DNA from: Sacculina carcini
Taxonomy: Eukaryota > Arthropoda > Thecostraca > Sacculinidae
Direction of reading: 5' to 3'
DNA length: 64,000 nucleotides
Assembly (NCBI GenBank): GCA_916048095.2
Contig: OU696574.1
Coordinates: 5,011,001 to 5,075,000 of the forward strand
Shown: one piece after another, positions 21,701 through 30,496 of the stretch
Position numbering within the stretch: position 1 is the stretch's first letter
Layout: the number at the start of each line of letters is the position of its first letter
Notes under the pieces: model-generated
Databases searched by the model: none
The model's input: only the letters and a program-made list of their open reading frames with translations
What the model was told of the DNA's origin: nothing
Program-made: the position numbers and the translations under genes

Positions 21701-22439
21701 ACTTGCGACAGACTGCATTGCGAGCTGGACAATGCTGCCGATTATGCCGTTCTCCGCCGCAAAACCAACATGATTGATTAGAACGACCCGGTGGTGTCCG
21801 GTCCATTCTCCTGACTGCTGCAACAATCTGATCGGCTTCGTCCTGATGCTCAGTTTCTGTGATTTGGTCATTACGAGCCACTGGAATGACCGCGGCTGAT
21901 AAAGGCATAGACTGCAGTTGGGTGCAATTGAGTCTAGCCAACTCCAGTGACCTAGCAAGATCAATAGCAGTCTCCAAATCAAGATCAATCTTCTCTAGAA
22001 GACGCTGCCTGATATCATCAGAATGTAAGCCTCTAATGAAAGCGTCACGAATATACTCACTACGATATGTGACACCATCAACTGCTAAAAAACCACAGTC
22101 TTTTGACAACTCCTTCAATATTTGGATGTACTGGTCAACGCTTTCATTTCCACTTTGTCTTCGGGCGGCCAACTGATGCCTTGAAAATACTACATTTTTC
22201 CGTTTCACGTACAACGACTGAAGCGAGGAAATCGCGGACGAATAAGTAGAGCATTCGGCGATAAAACGATATACTTCTGGACTGACTAAATTCACAAGCA
22301 ACGGTAGTTTTTGATTTTCATCGGCATTTATAGCATCTATGAAATTATCAAACGTGTTCTTCCAGTGTAACCACTGTTGAGTTGAATCATTCGAGTTCGG
22401 TTCGACTGACAGGCGTTCAGGTCTCAAATACTTCTCCAT
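18783..22439 (-). CDS. Gypsy-2 Gag-Pol polyprotein
   Basis: A 1218-residue single-frame polyprotein with an ATG at 22437-22439, only 28 bases inside the 5' LTR. Gag carries two CCHC knuckles (CWFCGGERHNRQHC, CRKCQKSGHFARVC, residues about 222-257). Protease has LLDTGSSVSYI (about 306). RT has STVDLKNAYYQVPI and YLDDITICG (about 577). RNase H has VETDASDRALAA and EKEALAIVEAVKRWRHYL. Integrase has an H-H-C-C finger (HNDLCHPG...CCPTCAKY, about 850-885), LDFKGPVP, HSDRGSAF and FHPQGNGQCEKY. All catalytic residues I can place are present. Pol follows Gag without a frameshift. Confidence 0.95.
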   Translation of the reverse strand: MEKYLRPERLSVEPNSNDSTQQWLHWKNTFDNFIDAINADENQKLPLLVNLVSPEVYRFIAECSTYSSAISSLQSLYVKRKNVVFSRHQLAARRQSGNESVDQYIQILKELSKDCGFLAVDGVTYRSEYIRDAFIRGLHSDDIRQRLLEKIDLDLETAIDLARSLELARLNCTQLQSMPLSAAVIPVARNDQITETEHQDEADQIVAAVRRMDRTPPGRSNQSCWFCGGERHNRQHCPARNAVCRKCQKSGHFARVCRVTNSKVNAAAAATNTLAATTHVAAVPADLKKSTIYVLLDERHLLDALLDTGSSVSYISEAVVSRLNLRTRCCEERVSMASSSMVSQINRMCTANLHVRGKTYKYLKLLVMPQLCSDVILGHDFLSKHQSAEIKFGGDLPPLVCGLAAVKTKCAPPLFSNMDENTHSIATKSRRYTPDEKNFIKQETHRLLKEGVIEPSVSPWRAQVVVVESDQRKKRMVVDYSQTVNRFTRPDAYPLPNIEETVESIAQHRFFSTVDLKNAYYQVPIDENDKPFTAFQSGNQLFQFRRIPFGITNGVACFQRFIDDFIRDYDLHATYAYLDDITICGSNQKEHDVNFQRFMKAAQNVGLTFNHSKCQSAVTEVKILGYLVSDGIIRPDPSRLQPLREMPLPTTRKQLLRTIGLFSYYSKWVPCFADKIKPLIQSEFPLDESAVLAFEELKNSIANAALRAIEPDVPFVVETDASDRALAATLSQNDRPVAFFSRTLSKSETHWSSVEKEALAIVEAVKRWRHYLCGRRFSLITDQQAVAFMFNQTLSSRIKNFKIFRWRLELSNYNFDIVYRPGRENVSADALSRKYCLAVTKSDLVKIHNDLCHPGITRLYHFLKSKNVPCSIEDVKEVSRCCPTCAKYKPRFYHSANEYHVIKATQPFERLSLDFKGPVPSYNKNRFFLTIVDEYSRFPFIYPCADTSSRSVIACLTHLFSIFGLPGFIHSDRGSAFMSYELKEFLSSRGVATSRSTAFHPQGNGQCEKYNDTIWKALVLATQSKGLSVANWQDVMYDALHSIRSLLCVATNCTPHERMFSFNRRSSTGISIPSWLTDSKRAYLRNHNRHSKYDDSVEEVELLEANDKYAHVRFSSGRETTVSTRDLAPCPNDCSSEKGGPCERRLSEHSFVTENDNNIHRSQSNGSGIQTEADPEDPVIPPSHSNVDLAVDNSAPSQEIQLRRSSRLRRPPARFRDE

Positions 22440-22450
22440 TGTTCTTAAGT

Positions 22451-22466
22451 TATTTTGTCTTGTTAA
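22451..22466 (-). promoter_or_regulatory. Gypsy-2 self-priming site
   Basis: In sense, the 16 bases TTAACAAGACAAAATA lie one base after the 5' LTR, where a tRNA primer site normally is. Their exact reverse complement, TATTTTGTCTTGTTAA, is in the sense LTR at 22528-22543 (LTR nucleotides about 134-149). In Tf1/sushi-type elements the 5' end of the RNA folds back on such a site and primes cDNA. This implies that R starts near 22543 (inference). Confidence 0.85.
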
Positions 22467-22467
22467 T

Positions 22468-22676
22468 TGAGACGTTTATATAATAAGAATCCAGAGTAAT
22501 CGTACATGAGTAATCGTATAATAACGCTTAACAAGACAAAATACAGCCACGCGTGAAATGCTCCAGACAATAACAGACAGACACAATTCGCATCACACGC
22601 GTCATTCATACGCGCACACAAGAACGATAAATATACCACAATGTATATTTATCGTTCGAACGATAAATATACCACA
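22468..22676 (-). repeat. Gypsy-2 5' LTR
   Basis: 209 bp, identical by eye to 18459-18667. Sense order: two TATATTTATCG copies in the putative U3, then the putative RNA start near TATTTTGTC at 22543, then about 75 bp to the LTR end. Confidence 0.94.
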
Positions 22677-22681
22677 GTTCT

Positions 22682-23061
22682 TGAAGACATTCAGAGATCG
22701 GGACGATTTTACGTAGAATGGATATTCATTATACAAGCTGGGAGCATAAAACATCGAATATAATGGGTGTGGCGGGTAGGAAACTTCAACAAGGCATAAC
22801 AAGGCAATACAACTTATGTATGGCATTTATAATATGCTATACATATATTTTATTTTGATATATTAATTTAATTATCACTGTGTACATTTCTGGTAAGTGA
22901 TTTTTCGTTGCGCATTACAACTCACATTGTAGCTAAAGGTAAGGATTTAGAGACGAGAGCGTCGGTTTTGCGCACGCATACATGTCTTTTCGCGCATGCA
23001 CATTTTTACTTATAACTTCATGCGGTTCTTGTCGCTAGTAGATCTTCGTTGTCAATTATAT

Positions 23062-23097
<36 letters not shown>

Positions 23098-23741
23098 TGA
23101 GTGTGTGTGTTTGTGTATGTGTGTGTGAGTGTGTGTGTGTGTGTGCGTTCTTACACAGTCTAACAACATAGATTTTACTTTGATTTACGCACATAGAATC
23201 ACCCACAAATGCACACACACGCACACACCCACAAACACACATACACATGGACGAAGTTTCGAGCAATCATTAAATTGATTGACTGTATGTATAGAATATA
23301 TGTGAAAAACGAAAACACATAAACAATGTTATTTACAAATACAATAAGTGTGTTTGCATGTGTGTATGTGTATGTGTGTGAGTGTGTGTGAGTGTGTATG
23401 TATGTGCGATCGCTCCGCTTCTACAAGCGTGTCAGAACAGTTCGCAGAAATGAAGCAGAAATCGCAGATCGCAGGTAAGTTTCTAGCAATCGTTCAATTG
23501 AATGACAGTGTGTAGAATGAAAGTGAAAAACAAACACTAATAGAAAAACCAATGTTAATTACATTTACAATATTGGTAAGCTACACATACACGCTCGAAA
23601 AAGGTTCTGGAACACGCACATACACGACGATATACTAAACACTATATAATTAAACGCTCTATTTTACTATGCGTTCTGTCCGCCACTGTGCATTTGAAAC
23701 ACTGCTGAGTAATTTAAACACTCGCTGCAATACATGTTCAG
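22682..23741. other. E1 internal region, part 1
   Basis: Matches 39767-41840 of E2 except for the hAT-like insertion there. No gene is seen. It contains (TG)n runs at 23064-23146 and 23355-23405. The stretch is AT-rich. Confidence 0.7.
23061..23146. repeat. (TG)n microsatellite in E1
   Basis: TG run with TTTGTGAG interruptions. The E2 copy at about 41412-41471 is shorter, so the tract length differs between copies. Confidence 0.9.
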
Positions 23742-24594
23742 CCAATGCCACCTAGATACAAGGCCGTTTCACGATTTTGTGACGTCACAGCGTTCGGCCA
23801 ACGTCGGTGCAGTGTGTATGTGTTGCGGTGCACTGTTAGTTGATATTTTGCGTACGCCGGTGCATTATTTTCACAATTACTCCCAGTTTTAAATGAAACC
23901 TTGCATTTAGAAGCTGTATAATGCTTAACAATTCTTTTTACAACCTAATACAAACAAAATTTAGGAGGTTTACGATCATGTATTGTACCAAGCGTGCGAA
24001 TTAACAACAAGAAAACGGTCAAATATAGAAGCCAATATGACATGTTTCATTAATTACTTGCCACAGTGAATTCAGACACGGGCACGCTATTTAATTCATC
24101 ATTCACAACATGCTGCAGCCCATCAACATGTCGACAAAAACGTGTTTACACACTTCACGAATACAACATTGTGAAATACAAAGCCAATAACTGAGCATAA
24201 ATTCCAGCATTGACAAACAACAATAAATGTGATGGTTATTTATGCTTAAATATCGCATAGAACAGCGGTCCGAAACATGCGCTAATTATCCGCTGATAGA
24301 TATTGTAAGTGTGTTTGTAAGTGTTGATTTGTCAATTGTAAGTGTCGCTAAGTGGGGAACTAATGTCGGATAGAAGGACAAATGCGTGTTTTTATCAATC
24401 CGAAATCTTTCATTTTCGCTTATATCGACTTCCTGACATTAAATTTGTTCGAACCACTGGATTCATAAGATTTCTCAGCGGTGCCAAGAAATCAATGAAT
24501 TGACACGCTTTCACATGAGAATATTGAATAATCGATCTTAAAGCAAATCCATGGGCAATATTCACTCTATATCAACGATAATGACACACGCAGA

Positions 24595-24745
24595 TATACA
24601 CCATACCACACATTAACACCATATCACTCATCAACGATAATGACACACGCAGATACACACCATACCACACATTAACACCATATCACACATTAACACCATA
24701 TCACAAATTACCACCATATCACAAATAAACACCATATCAGAAATC
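24595..24745. repeat. Short tandem repeats around ACACCATATCAC
   Basis: Repeated units of CACCATA(C/T)CACA with ATTAA spacers, plus a duplicated CAACGATAATGACACACGC block. They lie next to the (AATCAG)n tail of the LINE fragment. Confidence 0.8.
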
Positions 24746-25443
24746 AGAAATCAGAAATGTATTGCCACTTTATACAACAAAGTATTGGCATGGATGAAAA
24801 TATACATACAAATCACACAATGTACACACAAATGAAAATGCATCATAAATAAACTTGGGCTCACAGCGGAATAAGACAAACAAGAGTCACACAAAAACAC
24901 GTATACTACAGAAAAACGAATAATATCGGTGTGGGCTCAAGAATCTATGTACATATCCAAAAGATATTTATATGATTTGCTGCTGAAAGATTTATAGGAG
25001 CTGGAAGATGTAATTGAACGCGGAAGTTTATTGAACAGACGGGGGGCAATGTATTGGAAGGATTTGGAAGACCATGATGATTCGGAAACTGCTCGGGGTT
25101 CTAGAAGGGCACTAGATGATCGAGTGTTAGTGTTGTGTGAGACTGGCACTACCAGCTCCTTCAGATAGGGTGGAGGGTAGGGGGAGTTGATCAATTTGAA
25201 AGTGAGACAACATATTTTGTGTTGGGTCATATATTTAAAAGAAAGCCATCTCAATGTTTTTAGGTATCGAGAGGTGGGATGACGGATAGGAAGTCTGAAA
25301 ACAAAACGGCACGATTGGTTGAGAATAGATTGGAAGGAAGAAATGTCTTTTTTTGGTAGAGAATAAAACAAAGAGGAGCAATAATTGAGATGGGGGAAAA
25401 TAAAAGCATTAATTAGAGCAATGGAGCAACGAGGAACGAGGAA
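24740..25443 (-). pseudogene. 5'-truncated LINE with ORF2 C-terminus
   Basis: The minus strand (stop side 24937) encodes FPHLNYCSSLFYSLPKK, LNQSCRFVFRLP, SESSWSSKSFQYIAPRLFNKLP and SITSSSSYKSFSSKS. It aligns with the ORF2 C-terminal region at 58080-58500 (LDYCNSLYFSLPRS, LNQSCRFVL, NESSWSSKSFTFFGPRIYNSLP) but is clearly diverged. The 3' UTR ends in ATCAGAA repeats at 24738-24757. It lies within the 3.06-kb TIR element. Confidence 0.87.
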
Positions 25444-26623
25444 ATATCACACATTAACGCACAATTTGCACGCATCAACATTTACATATATATTATTGTA
25501 TATTGGCATGTCTTGTTTGATAGCTGTCATCCATTTCTTTCGGAGCACCTCCTCTTTCGGTGAATAGAAAACGCTCACTTTGGAGCCACTATTGTAGTTG
25601 TCTTTGCACCCGGACACATCACTTATCTGGCATGTTTCCTGAACAACATAATAACACAATATTGATGCACTATACTTGGGGTACCTTTTGAACCTTTGAA
25701 CTTTGAACCTTTACCTTTTGAACTTTTGAACCTTATCAACCTTTTGATGGTTCCATACCACCAATGTATTGTCCAATATGATTCAATACCCGCGACTTAC
25801 TTGACTGTTCAAATAATTATCACCAATCCTATAATAATTTGCCAGTTTGTCTTCCAGATCCACGAATATTGCAATCGCTTGAATTTACTGTAATTTAGAT
25901 ACGGATTACTAGGAAATAGCCAATGATAAATTTGTTATTTTATTATTATTTGAGTTATTTTATTCACTTTGTTACTTTTAATATTATTATAGCTATTGCT
26001 AATTTATAGCGGTATCCAGATATTTAATCCCATACCTCCGACCTTTGATTCCCATTCCACCAAGGGGTATGGATTCTCCCGGCTAATAACCACTGGACTA
26101 AACAATCACAACGCAATACCAGCTTTTTCAAACAATGGGAGTAAGAATCGTAAGATGTAATAGATAATGTCATTATTAAGATATAAAATGCAGCGCATAA
26201 AATGATCAAATATTTCAAAAAGATTGAAACATATCTTAACTAATTCAACAAAATCAGGTTCAACGGAAGAGATGAATGAGTGAGCATTTATTGACTTACC
26301 TTTCACTCCGAAAGGTGAAATTTTCCGGAATACACCAATCTAATAATACTTGAAGTAAACTTGCGGGAAACACTACAACACTGCTTAAAGTATGATAGAA
26401 GCAACAGCGAATTCAAACGCTCAATGGCACTACAATTGTGAACGCAATACTAACATAAACACGTCGAACCAACTACGCTGCACTGAAAATATAATGCGCA
26501 CAACGCCACAAATAATTATCACAGCGAACACACGTACAATCGCAAAACGCGCAACGCCACAAATACACACAACACCACAAACACGCGCTGACAACGAACT
26601 GACAACGCTACACTGACAACGAA

Positions 26624-26639
26624 CTGATCACGTGATCAG
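26624..26639. repeat. Perfect 16-bp palindrome
   Basis: CTGATCACGTGATCAG, a perfect inverted repeat with no spacer, inside the 3.06-kb TIR element near its right end. Confidence 0.9.
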
Positions 26640-26808
26640 CGATGCAGCGTCAGCGTTTCAATGGTTTGTAGCTGAGTCATTAGCATCGGTTTATAGATGA
26701 GTCATAGCAAGATGTGATACCCAGGTAGCGTTAGGACGGACGAGCTGACGTAACACCCCCCATGGGGAGGGGATGGAAGGGCCTTGTATCTAGGTGGCGT
26801 TGGTTCAG

Positions 26809-27503
26809 CACACAGATACGCACACCTGTACACACCAATGTGCCGTTGGTGACACGCACACACACACATGTACGGTCTAGATCACAATAGCTTTATTATT
26901 CTAGATCACAATAGCTGGTATCTCCTTGTTTACATTAGTTTGCGTATAAGCAGTACGAGGCCAGAACGTCGGTCTTGTGCACGCAAATTTACATTCATTA
27001 CTGTAAACACAATGGGTATCCACGCTGATTGTTGCTAGTTGCTCGATTAATAGGGACAATGCTTGCATAGTAACCACCGTGGGGACGTGTATTTTATAGT
27101 TGTATATTATAGTTGTTGCAATGCACTGTGCTGACATTGTAGTACTCGTAAATTAAGAGTTCGTGTCTAGCTTGGAGCTGAATAGCGTAATATGCGGCGC
27201 TTGTTAGACGTATTAAAGCAGCTGTTTTTAACATTCTGGGTCGTATACACAACTGGTAGAATGTGTTTGGACAAAGAGATAGTTGAGATAGATTGTGAGG
27301 GGATGTACAGCTGAGAGGATGTGTTTGAGACCGACGCATTGCAGTTCATCTGCAATGCAACTGTGTTTGAACTGGACGTCAATAATTAATGCGGCACACC
27401 ACTCTAAGAGGCCTGCACGACATCATGATTATAAAACTAGATCACATTGACAAACTGTGACGGTTTGTAGCCGTGCAAACTGTAACAAAATGTTTTCAAC
27501 AAG
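26809..27503. other. E1 internal region, part 2
   Basis: Matches 42942-43438 of E2, where about 150 bp corresponding to 27016-27215 is missing. No gene is seen. Confidence 0.7.
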
Positions 27504-27511
27504 CTGATCAC

Positions 27512-28740
27512 TAGGGCTGTCAAAAGTTAATAAAGTTACTTTTTTACCTAAAGGTCACTTTTTCATAAGCTACCTAAAACTGCATGAAAAAGTTATGTAC
27601 GATAATTATTCAAAAAGTTATTAGGTTACCAAAAGTTACTTTTTCATCGTTAGGTTACTTTTTTGCTTTTAAGGTTACTTTTTTATCGTCAGGTTACCTT
27701 TTGTTATTTTTCTTGTTATTAGGTAAGTTTACCACGAAGTTTGGTGACTTTTTGCAGATAAGAGGCACAAAAACGGTATATATGAGGATAAAATAGGAAA
27801 AGAAATGGAATATTAGGTCTAAAGATCAAGAAATGTCAACATTTCTGCTGTTAGGATTTAGCAATTGATATTCATCCGTGCTACTCGATATTTATACGTT
27901 TTTGGGTACGCAGGATAGTGTAATTCCATTTTAGGAAATGTCCACGAACTGGAGGGTGTCGTGAGATGTTTGGAGCGTGGTATAGTACGATGTGTGAGCT
28001 CTCTATACCAGATACTGCACTGTAGCACTTGACAGTACGTATTTACTTTAACAGGAATTTGCACGTGATTTTCAGGGCGTGAGATAGCGCCATTATCCCA
28101 CGTTTGACATATGGGAGGACGGGGGGCATTCACACATGCAGTGTTAAAAGAAAGTGTTAAGTGAAGAGAGTGTTAAGTGTTAAGTTGATAAAAAGTTCAT
28201 TGAAAAAATATACAGAACATTATTGCGACCATTACTAAAAATATTTACATTTGCAATTAGTGTATTTCGCATTTGTATGAGCTTTCCACTTGAAATTACA
28301 TTTTGATGGTTATGCTCCTTTTTTCGATGTTAGCTAAATTATGTTAAGTCACTTTTGGTTGTTTGTTGTAAAAATGGTACCAGATCGGAGAGGGTGTAAA
28401 AGTAGTATCAACTCGGAAAGGTGATAAAAAAGAAGGACTGGTGTATTTTCTTCCTTCAGAACTGCAAACAGAAATTGACCTTTTTTGAAGGAGGTTATTT
28501 TTAGGTTACCTTTTTATTGGTTATTAGGTTACTTTATATGTTCACAAACAAACAACAAACAAACCGTGTATTTCACATGGCGCACTAATCAGCAAAGGCG
28601 TGATAAACATGTGATAAAACGATACAAAAGTGACAATAACATTAAAACTCAGGTTATTTTTAGGTTACTTTTTTAGGTTACTTTTTCTCGAAAATAAAGT
28701 TACTTTTTCTGATTTTTAGGTTACTTTTTTGACAGCCCTA
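27512..28740. mobile_element. hAT-like non-autonomous element, copy 1
   Basis: 1229 bp, TIR TAGGGCTGTCAAAA...TTGACAGCCCTA. The 8-bp target duplication is CTGATCAC (27504-27511, 28741-28748). E2 at about 43436 has the empty site. Both sub-terminal zones contain many copies of GGTTACTTTTT. This copy is the most diverged of four. No transposase frame is found, so it depends on a helper. Confidence 0.93.
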
Positions 28741-28748
28741 CTGATCAC

Positions 28749-29387
<639 letters not shown>

Positions 29388-29400
29388 TGTGACGGAACGG
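29388..29400. mobile_element. Extra Ginger-B terminal stub
   Basis: TGTGACGGAACGG directly precedes another TGTGACGGAACGG at 29401. It is either the tip of an outer Ginger-B in which the next one inserted (target ACGG, the reverse complement of CCGT) or a 13-bp slippage duplication. Confidence 0.6.
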
Positions 29401-29639
29401 TGTGACGGAACGGATGGCGACCTGGAACGGATGGCGACCTGACGTTTGCGACGCGTTTAAGGCATTCAATGCCTTCACTGAATATTTATTCCTTCACTGA
29501 AACTTGTAGGGTCTGTTATGAAATTGCATTTGTTGTTTGAATAGTCTCTTGCTGTCATATTCTGAGTTCGCATTGATTTAATACGTCTTATTGGGGCCTT
29601 TATTTACTTGAGTGCTTATTCTGGTGTCATATTTTGTTG
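29401..29639. repeat. Ginger-B left TIR (inner part lost into gypsy-3 split)
   Basis: It opens TGTGACGG, then twice the word AACGGATG followed by GCGACCT, then TTGCGACGCG and the conserved TTTAAGGCATTCAATGCC. From there it is closely similar to the Ginger-A TIR. It ends at GTTG (29636-29639), the target duplication of gypsy-3. Confidence 0.88.
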
Positions 29640-30013
29640 TGTAACGCTTCGACTCCACAAGTATACAAACACCGGCCACGGCGTGGAACAGAATAAGAAT
29701 GTATTGCATTTCCTGCGGGCTTATATAGGGTCGGTCAGGTCATGTCGTGTCATCAGTTGATTGGTCCACGTCAGCAGTAACACGGTCACACATACAGGAC
29801 AAATCCGTCAATACACAAAGCGCTTAACATTACATTAATTTACAAACATTAATTAAGGCGATGATTCATAAAAACAATATTCAAACGTAATTAAATTAAA
29901 TGATCACAAATCAATTCATAAAGAGAAACAACAAACGACCGCAGCTCACACACTCTCGATGAGGGATGCCAATTGAGACCAATCTGGGTCACAAATTGTT
30001 GCCACTCACTATA
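29640..30013 (-). repeat. Gypsy-3 3' LTR
   Basis: 374 bp. Its 306 leftmost bases match 34626-34931, and the rest matches 53531-53598 after E2. Adjacent (30014-30026) the minus strand reads GGTAGGGGGAGTCC, the polypurine tract. Confidence 0.92.
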
Positions 30014-30027
30014 GGACTCCCCCTACC
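30014..30027 (-). promoter_or_regulatory. Gypsy-3 polypurine tract
   Basis: In sense GGTAGGGGGAGTCC, directly before the 3' LTR start TATAGTG. It supports the non-canonical LTR boundary. Confidence 0.75.
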
Positions 30028-30118
30028 AGAGCGGAGCTGGGCGATACACGGACAAGGTACATGATACATAAGACACACGAGAGAATACACACGGCGTACG
30101 TGCACGCACTGCACCAGC

Positions 30119-30496
30119 TGATTACACATACAAACTAATGGTGATGACGGTGATGATGATCATGATGATGAAAAAATGATGATGAGGACATATGTATAAC
30201 AAATATATAACAATAAACACTATATGAATTATTGCACAATAACATCAGCACGCAGGAAGCAGCAGTGAACGACGTGCGCCCCACTGTACTACACAGGCCT
30301 ACTCTGGCATACAGCAGATATACGAAGTAGCCCGTGCAGAGACGTGAGACGTGGGTGTTAAAGGTATACACGAATAAACCTAGAAATATAAATGGAGACA
30401 ATGCGACAAATGCAACAAAATCAGCAATGGACGGAACACGAAAAAACTATAGAGATAAGTCAAATCAAAACGTCAGTCTCGAAATCAAGGGTATGG
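30119..30496. other. Gypsy-3 3' untranslated region
   Basis: Between the pol stop and the 3' LTR lies non-coding AT-rich sequence with a (GATGAT)-rich stretch near 30139-30190. No gene is seen. Confidence 0.6.

Larger units (their letters stand above)
18459..22676 (-). mobile_element. Gypsy-2: intact, apparently self-priming Ty3/gypsy element
   Basis: Two 209-bp LTRs (18459-18667, 22468-22676) are identical by eye, in + orientation TGAGACG...ACCACA. The target duplication is GTTCT (18454-18458, 22677-22681), and the empty site is seen in E2 (AGTTCTTGAAGAC near 39755). One 1218-codon frame fills the interior. No TGG primer site follows the 5' LTR; instead there is a 16-nt perfect complement of an internal LTR segment. 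The element is young and may be active. Confidence 0.96.
23742..26803. mobile_element. Unclassified 3.06-kb TIR element
   Basis: The ends are inverted repeats of 24 bp starting CCAAYGCCACCTAGATAC (23742-23765 and 26780-26803) with one mismatch. TTCAG flanks both sides (23737-23741, 26804-26808), and E2 shows the empty site (CATGTTCAGCACACAG near 42939). It has no ORF of its own beyond an inserted LINE fragment, so it is non-autonomous. A 5-bp duplication with CCAAYGCC ends does not fit a superfamily that I can name with confidence. Confidence 0.82.

Noticed and set aside
29640..29945. A short 306-bp gypsy-3 LTR with TG...CA ends (TGTAACGC to CGACCGCA)
   Set aside because: This is only the part left of the E2 insertion. 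The polypurine tract at 30014 and the continuation at 53531-53598 show the true LTR is 374 bp.
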